This document shows positions 1 through 8,113 of a stretch of DNA of 34,466 bases, one piece after another. Location of the stretch: the NCBI GenBank assembly GCA_029976695.1, contig JARQTN010000151.1, positions 5,411 to 39,876 of the forward strand, read 5' to 3'. Origin of the DNA: Lewinellaceae bacterium. Lineage in GTDB: Bacteria > Bacteroidota > Bacteroidia > Chitinophagales > Saprospiraceae. The position numbers and the translations under genes were made by a program. Every line of letters begins with the position of its first letter. The first letter of the stretch is position 1. The notes under the pieces are model-generated. The model was given only the letters and a program-made list of their open reading frames with translations. It was not told the DNA's origin and did not search any database.

Positions 1-190
1 CGACCGCACCGGTGCGAAAGATACCGGATGACTGGTCAAAAAACATGAATCCATCAGTCATTGATTCGTTGCCCGGCAGGCTGTCTGCTCCCACAACTAA
101 ATCCGAATCCAAACGCACCATCTGAGCGGAAATATGGGTCGAATAAAGCAGACTGACGAACAGAAGAAAAACAGGTAAATAAAGCTTCAT
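1..190 (-). CDS. Secreted surface protein, 5' end only (possibly YadA-head/tail-fibre-like)
   Basis: The minus strand is open from an ATG at 188-190 to the window edge, giving 63 codons that are cut off by the edge. The first 23 residues form a signal peptide (MKLYLPVFLLFVSLLYSTHISAQ) with a Bacteroidota-style Ala-Gln cleavage site. The next stretch (VRLDSDLVVGADSLPGNESM, then TDGFMFFDQSSGIFRTGAV) resembles from memory the N-terminus of Bacteroidota secreted proteins with trimeric YadA-like head repeats or an S74 tail-fibre chaperone domain. No such domain is inside the window, so the family is an inference. A 7/8 match to the -7 promoter box lies at 204-211 on the minus strand. Confidence 0.6.
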   Translation of the reverse strand, partial: MKLYLPVFLLFVSLLYSTHISAQMVRLDSDLVVGADSLPGNESMTDGFMFFDQSSGIFRTGAV

Positions 191-463
191 GATCTTTTTA
201 TTCCAAAAATGAGGTATGGGTATAACCTGCACACCACCCAAAAGGACCATTTGTGCCGGATTAAAGCATGGACTGTTGCATGAAAACCTGTTTTTTTTGC
301 AGAATATAATCATGGCGGTCCTCTAAATGGAGGCACAGTGGCTTGTCGATCAATCCAATATTTGCCATAGCCCTGGGCTGGCAAGGGCTGCCTTGAAATA
401 GATGCTAACCAATTGAAATTGATGATATTATGGGAGAATTTCTATCTTGTTTGCGGATTGATC

Positions 464-2434
464 ATGACAAGACATCACCTCAAAAGAATATCTATGTCAA
501 TCTGGAACCGATTCATCTGGATCGCCATTTGCATCTTCTGCACACTCTCAGTGCGCGCAAACGACAAACAGCATTTGATCGATAGCCTGAAGACAATCAT
601 CCAGGTAAAGGCAGATACAAATGCTGCGATGGCATATTATGAACTTGGTAAAGTGTACACCACAATATCACTGGACTCTTCGGTCAAGTATTTCCTGAAA
701 GGACAGGCATCAGCCGTTGATCTGAATTTCACAAAAGGAAAGATCTACAATTGGCGGGGGCTTGGTTCCGTGCTGGGCAGACAGGGAAGATACGAGGAAG
801 CATTATCCTTCCTGGACAAAGGCATGCAGTTGATTCAAAATGAGAATCTGCCAGTGGTCAATCGCGTTGATTTCCTCATCAATACCGGGGCGGCCCACTA
901 CTTCGCTGGGAACATCGGAAAGGCGATCGAATCCTATATTGAAGCCGTCAGGCTATGCAGGGAGAATGGCTTTGACAAAAAACGTGCGTTGTTACTGAAC
1001 AATCTCGGGATCTTCTATCGCAACCTTGAAAGGCATGAGGATGCAATCGGTATCTACGAAGAGGCCCTGGAACTGCGGACCAACATGAAAGACACCATGG
1101 GCGTAGCCAATATATTGTTCAATTCTGCTGCTGCCTACGGGAAAATGAAAGCGTATGAAAAGGCTCTCGAAAACCAGGAAAAAGCGATTGAACTCTACAG
1201 GGCCATCGGGAGTGAGGATGACCTCAGACATGCCCGATTGTCATTGGGTACGATCCTGAAAGATACCGAGAAATATCGTGAAGCCCTGGAAGTCTTGCAA
1301 CCTATTGCCGAAAACCCGAATCGCAACCTGCGGCCATCCAGTGACATTCTTCTCCATTTGACACTCGCTGAGATTTACCTGCACTTTGATCAGGCCAACA
1401 GGGCAAAGGATATGCTCGACAGGATCGAACCACAACTTTCTGAAAGCTCTTTCCTGAAGGAAAAAGTGCATCATGCATCACTTCTGATCGAGATCCATGA
1501 CCGGAAAAACAATGTTGCAGGTGCCAACCAGGCGAGGAAAAGGTACATTTCCCTCCTACAGGAAAAATCGGATGCGGAGAGCAAGGAACTGAAAAAGGAA
1601 ATGGAGACGAAATACCTTTCGATTGAAAAGGACCATGAGATCGATATGCTCAATGCCAAAAATGAAATCGCTGAAATCCAGCTGAAATCAGCCAAACAAA
1701 GGAATATCGGCTTTGCCATCGGATTCGGGATTCTTGCAATCCTTTCCTTCTTTCTTTTCAGGATCTATCAAAAGATCAAGGTGCAACATACTATGATCTC
1801 GAAAGCAAACGAGGAAAAAGCGATCCTGCTCAAAGAAATCCACCACCGGGTGAAAAACAATCTCCAGGTTGTCTCCTCTCTCCTGGGTCTGCAGTCCCGG
1901 TATGTCGGTGATGATACGGCGCTGGATGCGATCAAGACCGGTCGGTCAAGGGTACAATCCATGTCAATCCTGCATCAGAACCTCTACCGCAATGAGAACC
2001 TCAAGTCGATCCGTGTCAAAAAATACTTTGGCGAGCTTGGACACAACCTGTTCAGCACCTATCATCTCGGAGACAAGGAAGTTGAATTTGAAACAGACAT
2101 TGATGACCTCGAACTTGATATTGACATTGTCGTCCCCATGGGATTGATCGTAAACGAGTTGATCAGCAATGCGCTGAAACATGCCTTTCCGGACAAGAAA
2201 AAAGGCACCATCAGGCTGATCATCAAACAAGCGGGAGATAACATCCGGATGTGTGTCCAGGATAATGGTGTGGGTATCCAACAGACGGAATTACCCGACA
2301 GGTCCGCATCACTTGGGCTGCAACTGATCAAGTCATTTTCCGAGAAGCTGGATGCAGATGTCCACATTACGAATGATTCAGGTACATCCATCGAATTGAT
2401 ATTTAATCCTGAAAACCTGGTCCAGGCAGCTTAA
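464..2434 (+). CDS. TPR-containing sensor histidine kinase (HisKA_2 type)
   Basis: This is a membrane sensor kinase of 656 residues from the ATG at 464. A TTG at 413 and an ATG at 494 are alternative starts; either ATG leaves a signal peptide ending near SVRA. Residues about 45-360 are tetratricopeptide repeats placed outside the cytoplasm, followed by a coiled-coil stretch, a single membrane helix (about 416-435, [18 protein letters not shown]) and a cytoplasmic kinase. The phosphoacceptor region reads [11 protein letters not shown] (His 460/461), the signature of HisKA_2 kinases. The ATPase domain shows the N box [10 protein letters not shown] (about 564), the G1 box DNGVGI (about 600) and a G2-like SLGLQL. 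No other ligand domain is visible, so the TPR array is the likely sensor surface. The response-regulator gene starts 39 bp downstream on the same strand, so the two form a two-component operon. The signal is unknown. Confidence 0.9.
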   Translation: MTRHHLKRISMSIWNRFIWIAICIFCTLSVRANDKQHLIDSLKTIIQVKADTNAAMAYYELGKVYTTISLDSSVKYFLKGQASAVDLNFTKGKIYNWRGLGSVLGRQGRYEEALSFLDKGMQLIQNENLPVVNRVDFLINTGAAHYFAGNIGKAIESYIEAVRLCRENGFDKKRALLLNNLGIFYRNLERHEDAIGIYEEALELRTNMKDTMGVANILFNSAAAYGKMKAYEKALENQEKAIELYRAIGSEDDLRHARLSLGTILKDTEKYREALEVLQPIAENPNRNLRPSSDILLHLTLAEIYLHFDQANRAKDMLDRIEPQLSESSFLKEKVHHASLLIEIHDRKNNVAGANQARKRYISLLQEKSDAESKELKKEMETKYLSIEKDHEIDMLNAKNEIAEIQLKSAKQRNIGFAIGFGILAILSFFLFRIYQKIKVQHTMISKANEEKAILLKEIHHRVKNNLQVVSSLLGLQSRYVGDDTALDAIKTGRSRVQSMSILHQNLYRNENLKSIRVKKYFGELGHNLFSTYHLGDKEVEFETDIDDLELDIDIVVPMGLIVNELISNALKHAFPDKKKGTIRLIIKQAGDNIRMCVQDNGVGIQQTELPDRSASLGLQLIKSFSEKLDADVHITNDSGTSIELIFNPENLVQAA

Positions 2435-2473
2435 TCCAGTCCGGGATGCATATCAGAAAATCATAGATCCAAG

Positions 2474-3097
2474 ATGAACACGGCAGAAAAACACAAGATC
2501 AGGGTACTCATTGTCGAAGATGAGCCTCCCATCGCCCAGGAAATTGCATTCAACCTGGAAGATCACGGATTTGAGATCGCCGGGATCGCCATGAATGCCG
2601 GCAAAGCACTGGACATCCTGTACAAACAAAAGGTGGATATTGCTTTACTTGACATATCCATCATGGGTTCGAAAAATGGTATTGAACTCGGGCAGATCAT
2701 CAATGAAAAATACAAGATCCCATTTCTGTACCTCACTTCATTTGCAGACCCGGATACGATTGACAAGGCAGCTGGCACGTACCCGGAAGGATACCTGGTC
2801 AAACCATTCAAGGATGATGACCTGGCACCGGCATTGAAAGTTGCGCTGGCAAAATTTGAGCGTAGAAAAAATATGGGCCTGCCAACCCTGGAAGAGATCA
2901 ACCGGAAACCGGATGTTCAGATCTCCCCTGGAGAGTACCGTGTCATCCAGCTGATCTGGGCAGGAAAGAAAAATGAAGAAATCGCAAGTGACCTCTACAT
3001 TTCAGTCAATACAGTGAAATCCCACATGTCCAATATTTATCAAAAACTCGGTGTCCACTCGAAACCCATGTTGATCAAGCTCCTCCGGGCTTTCTGA
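2474..3097 (+). CDS. Response regulator, receiver plus LuxR-type DNA-binding domain
   Basis: A two-domain transcriptional regulator of 207 residues. The receiver domain (about 9-125) has the acidic pair at Glu15-Asp16 (VEDEP), the phosphoacceptor Asp60 (ALLD), the switch Thr88 (YLTSF) and Lys110 (YLVKPF). The C-terminal LuxR/GerE helix-turn-helix (about 150-205) carries the usual run EEIASDLYISVNTVKSHMSN. All catalytic residues are present, so phosphorylation by the kinase encoded just upstream is expected. The gap to the kinase is 39 bp and no promoter is evident there, so co-transcription is likely. The next gene converges from the other strand 30 bp away. The target genes cannot be deduced from the window. 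Confidence 0.93.
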   Translation: MNTAEKHKIRVLIVEDEPPIAQEIAFNLEDHGFEIAGIAMNAGKALDILYKQKVDIALLDISIMGSKNGIELGQIINEKYKIPFLYLTSFADPDTIDKAAGTYPEGYLVKPFKDDDLAPALKVALAKFERRKNMGLPTLEEINRKPDVQISPGEYRVIQLIWAGKKNEEIASDLYISVNTVKSHMSNIYQKLGVHSKPMLIKLLRAF

Positions 3098-3127
3098 GAA
3101 TGTAGTGATTCAAGATCTCAATAGAGC

Positions 3128-3715
3128 CTATCCTTTTACAGGGAGCAGGTACCATCCCTGGTTTCCTTTCACTAACTGATATGTATAATTGATGGTATTC
3201 CCTTCCTGGTCTGTAAATGAACGGCGCAGTTTCCCGTTTATCGCAAAGATCCTGTCCGAGTTCATTTTCCGCCGCTCGTTGATCTTCTGCACCTGCACAA
3301 CGCTTGCATCCAGATAGGAATTCGAACGGATCGCGATCATGTCGAGGTTGCCGGAATCATCCGTCAGGCGATAGACAAGATATAATTCATTAAACCCGTC
3401 GCCGTCCAGGTCAAGCAAATGCCCATCAGTGACCTGGCCCTCGATGGTAAATGTCTGGTCAAACTCGTTTTCCAGTCCTTTTGTGCGAATCCTCGGCTTT
3501 GTGATCTCGCCATTCTCTGCCTGGACGAAAAAAGTCACCAGGGCATCTTCATCTTCATAGTAGCGGTTGAAGGAATTTTTGGCGACCTGTGTTTCCACTG
3601 GTTTAACCGATTTTGGGGCGTTTTCCCCGGAAGTTTGATCCGGAGATTGCTTGCATGAAAAACCTGTCAGGATTGCAAGGGCCATGCCGACAGGTAAAAC
3701 CAACTTATTCCACAT
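3128..3715 (-). CDS. Lipoprotein of unknown function
   Basis: A 195-residue exported protein. Residues 1-21 form a lipoprotein signal (hydrophobic core VGMALAILTGF, then Ser-Cys-Lys), with Cys21 as the lipidated residue. The mature part starts with a flexible linker rich in Ser, Pro and Lys, followed by a domain with regular beta-strand spacing. The stretch DGHLLDLDGDGFNELYLVYR resembles an FG-GAP/VCBS-like Asp-rich loop (DLDGDGFNE), which often binds calcium, and it suggests a beta-propeller-like or small beta fold. I do not recognise a named family. A strong -7 box sits 27-34 bp upstream of the start codon, and the left end of the RAYT element begins directly behind it. The gene converges on the response-regulator gene. 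Confidence 0.8.
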   Translation of the reverse strand: MWNKLVLPVGMALAILTGFSCKQSPDQTSGENAPKSVKPVETQVAKNSFNRYYEDEDALVTFFVQAENGEITKPRIRTKGLENEFDQTFTIEGQVTDGHLLDLDGDGFNELYLVYRLTDDSGNLDMIAIRSNSYLDASVVQVQKINERRKMNSDRIFAINGKLRRSFTDQEGNTINYTYQLVKGNQGWYLLPVKG

Positions 3716-3741
3716 ATATCAGACCTTTCAGGTTAATGATC

Positions 3742-3749
3742 CAAAAATA
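3742..3749 (-). promoter_or_regulatory. Bacteroidota -7 promoter box for the lipoprotein gene
   Basis: On the minus strand the bases read TATTTTTG, an exact match to TAnnTTTG. The predicted transcript would start near 3738 and have a leader of about 23 nt before the ATG at 3715. The region where a -33 TTTG box should lie falls at or inside the first palindrome of the RAYT element (from 3768), and no TTTG is seen there. Confidence 0.5.
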
Positions 3750-3767
3750 CATATCTGTGTGAAAAAT

Positions 3768-3842
3768 GTACCGGCTCCTTCAGGTGCTGCACGCAAAAAC
3801 AATTCGACCAACCCATTATGCGGCAGCTAAAGCAGCCGTTAC
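3768..3842. repeat. 75-bp palindromic unit 1 of RAYT element
   Basis: The left arm is GTACCGGCTCCTTCAGGTGC. The right arm, at the end of the unit, is GCAGCTAAAGCAGCCGTTAC. The arms are inverted repeats with a few mismatches (one more than unit 3-type perfect ends because the end reads GTTAC rather than GGTAC). This unit is nearly identical to the unit at 4693-4767. Confidence 0.8.
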
Positions 3843-3881
3843 TGTTAGAACTTCGAAGTATTTTTTTGGCTCGCATATCCA

Positions 3882-3956
3882 GTACCGGACCCTTCAGGTG
3901 CCGACTCTACAATCTCCAAAAACAATATTCAAAACAGCAGCTGAAGCAGCCGGTAC
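3882..3956. repeat. 75-bp palindromic unit 2 of RAYT element
   Basis: Arms are GTACCGGACCCTTCAGGTGC and GCAGCTGAAGCAGCCGGTAC, matching at 16 of 20 positions as an inverted repeat. The centre has diverged from the other three units, while the arms and the 75-bp length are kept. It pairs with the unit at 4807-4881. Confidence 0.8.
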
Positions 3957-4039
3957 AGTGGGAAACTTGACTTCAATTGAAAGATCATCTATATTATAGT
4001 CTCTCTTCTCAGCGAAGTTTACAATTCATTTTTATTGGA

Positions 4040-4693
4040 ATGAAAATCTTATACCGAAACCGGCTTCCGCATTTGGCCCCTCCTGGCGGTACATTCTTCA
4101 TCACATTCAGGTTATTTGATTCTTTACCAAAGCAGGTTTTGAAATATCTTTTAGAAGAATATTCCAGGGAGGAGTCTGAAATAATGAAAAGAGAACCGCA
4201 TGATTTTAGGGCAAAATTAAACTCACTATATTTGAAAAAGTTTGAATCTCTCGAACACCATCTAGAAGAAAATCCATTTGGCAAGTGCTTCCTCAAGGAT
4301 AAAAGAGTTGCCCATATTGTTGCACAGAAAATCAGGGAATACAATCTTAGCCTGTACGATCTGAGAGCATATTGCATTATGCCCAATCATGTGCATCTTC
4401 TCATTGACACATCAGTCCAAATGATAAATGACCGATATACCTACCAGGTTGATGTGCCGGATAATTATATACAATTAGACAAAATCATGCAGTTGATCAA
4501 AGGCGGATCCGCCTTTCTTGCGAATCAAATCCTGAGCCGAAAGGGATCATTCTGGTCGAAAGACAGCTATGACCGATATGTAAGAAATAATCATGAGTAT
4601 CAAAACATATATCAATATATCATTGAAAATCCTGTGAAAGCAGGATTGGTCTCAGACCCAAAAGAATATCCATTCACCTATTTCGGCGAATAG
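4040..4693 (+). CDS. REP-associated tyrosine transposase (Y1_Tnp, IS200-like)
   Basis: A single-strand DNA transposase-like protein of 217 residues from the ATG at 4040; an upstream TTG at 3977 would add 21 residues with no family support. The start RNRLPHLAPPGGTFFITFRL is the typical opening of RAYT proteins. The HUH motif is His117-Val-His119 (CIMPNHVHLLID). The likely nucleophile is Tyr177 in KDSYDRYVR, and the family block YIIENPVKAGLV follows. All key residues are intact, so it may be active. The TAG stop overlaps the first base of palindrome unit 3. Such proteins nick and move their cognate palindromic repeats; here those are the 75-bp units around the gene. Confidence 0.9.
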   Translation: MKILYRNRLPHLAPPGGTFFITFRLFDSLPKQVLKYLLEEYSREESEIMKREPHDFRAKLNSLYLKKFESLEHHLEENPFGKCFLKDKRVAHIVAQKIREYNLSLYDLRAYCIMPNHVHLLIDTSVQMINDRYTYQVDVPDNYIQLDKIMQLIKGGSAFLANQILSRKGSFWSKDSYDRYVRNNHEYQNIYQYIIENPVKAGLVSDPKEYPFTYFGE

Positions 4694-4767
4694 TACCGGC
4701 TCCTTCAGGTGCCGCACGCAAAAACAATTCGACCAACCCATTATGCGGCAGCTAAAGCAGCCGTTAC
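4693..4767. repeat. 75-bp palindromic unit 3 of RAYT element
   Basis: A near-identical copy of unit 1, starting one base before the end of the transposase stop codon. The left arm is GTACCGGCTCCTTCAGGTGC and the right arm GCAGCTAAAGCAGCCGTTAC. The shared non-symmetric middle CAAAAACAATTCGACC shows recent common origin with unit 1. Confidence 0.8.
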
Positions 4768-4806
4768 TGTCAGTGACGCGAAGTATTTTTTTGGCTCGCA
4801 TATGCA

Positions 4807-4881
4807 GTACCGGACCCTTCAGGTGCCGTTTTCAAAAACAATTCAAACGGCCCATTATGCGGCAGCTAAAGCAGCCGGTAC
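4807..4881. repeat. 75-bp palindromic unit 4 of RAYT element
   Basis: Arms are GTACCGGACCCTTCAGGTGC and GCAGCTAAAGCAGCCGGTAC. The last base is also the last base of the alpha-amylase stop codon on the minus strand, so the unit may serve as the transcription end of that gene. Confidence 0.8.
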
Positions 4882-6350
4882 TATCGGTGCTGGATTTTGT
4901 ATCTAAAGGGACGCAAACTGATAGGTGCATATCCACCGTCGTCATCCAGGTATCGGCCCTTTGACAGGACAGGTGAAAAATTCACCACGAAAGTAACTGA
5001 CTTTCTGCCTCTCTTCCAGATGTAACCAAACAGGTTCTGATGTGTGTCATCATCCGGATTTACAGGTTCAAATTCAATAAACTCCCATTTGCCCTGCTTC
5101 AGGATGTTGGAATTGGTATGTTTCAGAAGCCGCTGGTAATGCATCCAGGTGCACAGGCAGTTGATGTCCGTGATCCCTGGCAGGAGGGTGTCTTTCCAGT
5201 CATCATCCATCGTTTCTGTCAGCAGGCATTCGCAATTGGGCTCAGTGGGCCGGCGGCGCAGCTGCACCGGGACCAGGACACGCTTCCCTTCCCACTGGCC
5301 GCCGTGGTAGAACCGCATGCCCGGCATGTGGGCAATGAGCATCGAGGCGGCAAAATGCTGTTCCTGGTGCATCGTCGTCTGAACCGGCGCTTCGTCATGG
5401 TTTTCGAGGAAACGGACAGACCTGTTTTGATAATCTGCCGATGCACGCAGGTGCCACCTCATCTCGTGGACATTCCCGCTGATCATTTTGTCCAGCAGGG
5501 CTTTGTCATACGTATAGTCAAAACCGTGGTCGAGCATTTCCTGTTCCATGCTCCAATAGCATTCGGCAATGAAAATAAAGTCCGGTTTCGTTTCTTTCAC
5601 TTCCTGTATAGCCTCTGACCAGAACGGGTCATCCCATTCTTCCATTTGCCCGGGATCCACCAGGTGCCCCCAGGTGCGCTGAAAGACATGTTTCTGGAGC
5701 AGCATGCTCATGTCACACCTCAGCCCGTCGCAATATTCCGAGATCCCGATCAGCACTTGTTGCATGAATGCCCGGGCTGCCTGTGAGGCATAATTGACCT
5801 GGATCGTGTCCATCCAGGGGTCAAAATTCGGATCTTTCCCATGAGCGAAGATCCGGCCGGAAGCATGCCGGAAAAAGGTCCTTGGGTGATTTTTCATAGA
5901 TGTTTCATTCCCCTGGAGAAAAACTTCGGGGAATTTCCCGATCAGGCTGCTGTGCGCCCCAAAATGATTCGGGACAAAATCAAGGATCAGTTTCAGGCCC
6001 GCATCATTGATTCGATGTTTCAGGACCTTCAGGTCTTTCGCCTTTCCCATTTGCGGATCCAGGCGGTACTGGTCAATGGCGTAGGGGGATCCCCTGAGGT
6101 CGTCTTCCGTGAAATCGGGCAAAACAGATGTATATTTTTTCAACTCCCAGTCCTGCCTCTCTACCCTGAAGCCGATCTCGTTGGTATTCCAGACGCCCAT
6201 GAGCCATACATAGTCCATCCCTATTTCCCTCAGCCACTTCCAGTATTCCTGTGGAATATCAAGCAGCTTCGCACGACTGCGATCTTTACTGATCCTGCTC
6301 AGCAAAAGCCGTGTATTTACCTGGTAAAGGCTGGGATGCATGACATTCAT
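4881..6350 (-). CDS. Alpha-amylase family glycoside hydrolase (GH13)
   Basis: A 489-residue protein with the GH13 (beta/alpha)8 barrel and no signal peptide, so it is probably cytoplasmic. The conserved regions appear in order: region I DFVPNH (124-129), region II GLRCDM with nucleophile Asp213, region III IFIAECYW with acid/base Glu263, and region IV FLENHDEAP with His318 and Asp319. The set is complete, so the enzyme should act on alpha-glucosidic bonds, by hydrolysis or transfer. The short B domain and the C-terminal beta domain (from about 410) recall trehalose/maltose-type and maltosyltransferase-like GH13 members, but the substrate cannot be read from sequence. The gene lies 49 bp downstream of an outer-membrane barrel gene on the same strand. 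Its stop codon abuts the RAYT element. Confidence 0.88.
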   Translation of the reverse strand: MNVMHPSLYQVNTRLLLSRISKDRSRAKLLDIPQEYWKWLREIGMDYVWLMGVWNTNEIGFRVERQDWELKKYTSVLPDFTEDDLRGSPYAIDQYRLDPQMGKAKDLKVLKHRINDAGLKLILDFVPNHFGAHSSLIGKFPEVFLQGNETSMKNHPRTFFRHASGRIFAHGKDPNFDPWMDTIQVNYASQAARAFMQQVLIGISEYCDGLRCDMSMLLQKHVFQRTWGHLVDPGQMEEWDDPFWSEAIQEVKETKPDFIFIAECYWSMEQEMLDHGFDYTYDKALLDKMISGNVHEMRWHLRASADYQNRSVRFLENHDEAPVQTTMHQEQHFAASMLIAHMPGMRFYHGGQWEGKRVLVPVQLRRRPTEPNCECLLTETMDDDWKDTLLPGITDINCLCTWMHYQRLLKHTNSNILKQGKWEFIEFEPVNPDDDTHQNLFGYIWKRGRKSVTFVVNFSPVLSKGRYLDDDGGYAPISLRPFRYKIQHR

Positions 6351-6399
6351 GGGCTACCGAATTCTGTTCATTGATCAGAAATACGCACAAAAGAACGGA

Positions 6400-7143
6400 T
6401 TAATCCTGAAATGGCGCATACCAGCTTAGGCCTATGGCGTAAAATCCGGATCTGGTAGTGAGACCGGTACCCATGGAAAAATCAAACTGGAGGTTGGGTA
6501 AGACAAGGTAGGTCAGCCCGTGATCGTAAAGGGCTTCGAGCCGCTCAAAGCCGGTCCAGCTTCCATATATTTCAGTGAAAAAACCAATTCTTTCCGTTAA
6601 TGGAAAACCGAAGGAAAGGGAATACAAACCATCTGCGGTTTCGCCATGAAAATGTTCAATGCCGAGATTGCAGGAAACAGCCAGCCAGTCGGCTAACGGG
6701 TAGCCAAATGCGATGCGGTGACTCATACCGGTTTCTCCTTCCGACAATTGCCCTGTGCCTGTCGGCAAGACCACGTGTCCAAGGTATGCCCCCTGCACTA
6801 CCCCGTCCAGAAACTGGTATTTCAGTCCAAATTGCAAGTCCCCAATGCCAAGCTCAGCATCAGATTCGCCCAGATTCCCACGATTCTGTAAAAGTTCCGT
6901 GACCAACCTGATTTCAAGGTTCTTCGTGATCCCGTACCTGAACAAACTCGTATTGAATATCCAGTTGCGCTCTGATTCACTGATATCGAGGCTTACTCCC
7001 GTTTCAAGCTGAAAAACCCCTTTTGCTACTACGACCGCAGACTCCGTCTGGTCCGGCCGGTCCGTAATGATCTCTTGCGAAAACACGTGAAGGGGTATGC
7101 TCAACAAGAAAAAGATGAATGCAAACTTCGGGCATTTAGACAT
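6400..7143 (-). CDS. Outer-membrane beta-barrel, MetA-type transporter family (copy 2)
   Basis: A 247-residue protein with a signal peptide ending HVFSQ and a chain of short amphipathic beta strands. It starts with the block EIITDRPDQTES and shows GIGDLQFGLKYQF and GFFTEIYGSW, features of the Phenol_MetA_deg-like outer-membrane family (PF13557). It is a clear paralogue of the next upstream gene (7316-8083): the blocks TDRP-Q, GIGDLQFG-KY, RIGFFTEIYGSW, YDHGLT and SWYAPF are shared in order. Members are thought to pass hydrophobic compounds through the outer membrane, but the substrate here is unknown. A -7 box at 7163-7170 lies inside a palindrome (7152-7177), so this copy has its own, probably regulated, promoter. 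Confidence 0.8.
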   Translation of the reverse strand: MSKCPKFAFIFFLLSIPLHVFSQEIITDRPDQTESAVVVAKGVFQLETGVSLDISESERNWIFNTSLFRYGITKNLEIRLVTELLQNRGNLGESDAELGIGDLQFGLKYQFLDGVVQGAYLGHVVLPTGTGQLSEGETGMSHRIAFGYPLADWLAVSCNLGIEHFHGETADGLYSLSFGFPLTERIGFFTEIYGSWTGFERLEALYDHGLTYLVLPNLQFDFSMGTGLTTRSGFYAIGLSWYAPFQD

Positions 7144-7177
7144 ATCTATATAAATTTTTAGACAAATCTAAAATTTT
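7138..7177 (-). promoter_or_regulatory. Tandem palindromic operator overlapping a promoter and start codon
   Basis: Two copies of TAGA-N4-TCTA lie 21 bp apart (7138-7149 and 7159-7170), about two helical turns. The upstream copy extends into an inverted repeat with 11-bp arms (7152-7162 and 7167-7177, one mismatch) around CAAA, with core TTTTAGACAAATCTAAAA. That copy covers the -7 box TAGATTTG; the other covers the start codon. The form TTTAG...CTAAA resembles DtxR/MntR-type metal-repressor boxes, which is only a suggestion. Confidence 0.5.
7163..7170 (-). promoter_or_regulatory. -7 promoter box for the second MetA-type barrel gene
   Basis: The minus strand reads TAGATTTG, an exact TAnnTTTG match, 20 bp upstream of the ATG at 7143. 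A leader of about 16 nt is predicted. No clear TTTG is seen in the -33 region. Confidence 0.5.
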
Positions 7178-7315
7178 ATTTTAAATGCCTGAATCATTCT
7201 TGACTCCGGAAGGCCTTCTAAACCAGCGTGTGTAAGTGAATGGGATGAAAGATGCCCCGAAAAGGAACGGTATCTTCTCGTGTGACATGGATAGAAAACG
7301 AAAGTTATGGGATAC

Positions 7316-8083
7316 TCAATTGCGAAATGGCGCGTACCAGCTCACTCCAACAGCATAGTAGTTGGATTTGCCAGTTATGCCGGTGCCGGTCGAAAAATCA
7401 AGCTGCACGTTGGAGGAAAGCACCCATGTCAGCCCGTGATCGTAATACAAGTCGGTACGTTCAAAGCCCAGCCAGCTTCCGTAGATCTCCGTGAAAAACC
7501 CGATCCTGTCAGTGATCGCAAAGCCAAATGACAGGGCAAACAGCCCGTTCCAGGTGTCTTCAGCAAAATACTCAAAGCCGGTATTCAAAGTAGCCGACAG
7601 CCAGTTAGCGAACTGATGGGTGACCGCTATGTGGTGGTTCATGCCAAAGCTGCCGCCGCTCACTTCACGCGTGCCGCTGGGGACAAACACGTGGCCCAGG
7701 TACCCCAGATCTGTATTTCCGCTACTTAAAAAGTGGTATTTGACCCCAAACTGAAGGTCACCGATCCCAAGCGTATTCACTTCACCAAGCGGCCTCGATT
7801 TAATATGGATAAGTGAGGGCAAAATCCTGATCTCCAGGTCTTCCATGATCCCATACTTGAGCAGTGTACCATTCAGGACCCAGTACCTTTGACCCGCATC
7901 GATCTGCATAAAGCTGCCCGTTTCGACCTGGAAGATCCCTTTCGGCACGGAAACCGGAGAGTCATTCTGTCCTGGCCGGTCCGTGACAATTGTATGTTGC
8001 GCATCGATTGCAATCGGAAAAAGGATCAGGGGAAGAAGAAGGGCAAGAAAGTGTTTTCCAGGCATGTCGAACCAGTTTCTCAT
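7316..8083 (-). CDS. Outer-membrane beta-barrel, MetA-type transporter family (copy 1)
   Basis: A 255-residue protein; an internal Met at residue 7 (8065) could also start it and gives a more typical signal peptide (PGKHFLALLLPLILFPIAIDA). The mature protein begins near QHTIVTDRPGQNDSP and keeps the family blocks GIGDLQFGVKYHF, GYLGHVFVPSGT, RIGFFTEIYGSW and GVSWYAPF. It is a tandem duplicate of the gene at 6400-7143, separated by 172 bp that contains a promoter for the latter. The P450 gene ends 30 bp upstream on the same strand, so this copy is probably co-transcribed with it. That hints at a shared hydrophobic substrate, which is an inference from position only. Confidence 0.8.
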   Translation of the reverse strand: MRNWFDMPGKHFLALLLPLILFPIAIDAQHTIVTDRPGQNDSPVSVPKGIFQVETGSFMQIDAGQRYWVLNGTLLKYGIMEDLEIRILPSLIHIKSRPLGEVNTLGIGDLQFGVKYHFLSSGNTDLGYLGHVFVPSGTREVSGGSFGMNHHIAVTHQFANWLSATLNTGFEYFAEDTWNGLFALSFGFAITDRIGFFTEIYGSWLGFERTDLYYDHGLTWVLSSNVQLDFSTGTGITGKSNYYAVGVSWYAPFRN

Positions 8084-8113
8084 TCGCCTGCTAAAGATAA
8101 GACTTTGTTCTTC

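Larger units (their letters stand above)
3768..4881. mobile_element. RAYT/REP-type element (transposase flanked by paired palindromes)
   Basis: The element is 1114 bp. It starts with GTACCGG and ends with CCGGTAC. Two direct repeats of exactly 189 bp (3768-3956 and 4693-4881) flank one Y1-type transposase gene. Each repeat holds two 75-bp imperfect palindromes whose starts are 114 bp apart, separated by a 39-bp spacer that is well conserved between copies (shared core GAAGTATTTTTTTGGCTCGC). No target-site duplication is visible at the edges. The organisation matches a REP-associated tyrosine transposase with its cognate palindromes, as described in other phyla. The coding part is visibly more AT-rich than neighbouring genes, which fits acquisition by transfer. 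Confidence 0.8.

Noticed and set aside
3766-3999. Open frame over the left palindromes of the RAYT element
   Set aside because: It reads through repeats; a matching frame occurs at 4709-4906 because the DNA is duplicated, not because a protein is conserved.
5040-5618. 192-residue plus-strand frame inside the amylase gene
   Set aside because: It is antisense to a gene with all GH13 active-site motifs and has no protein family features.
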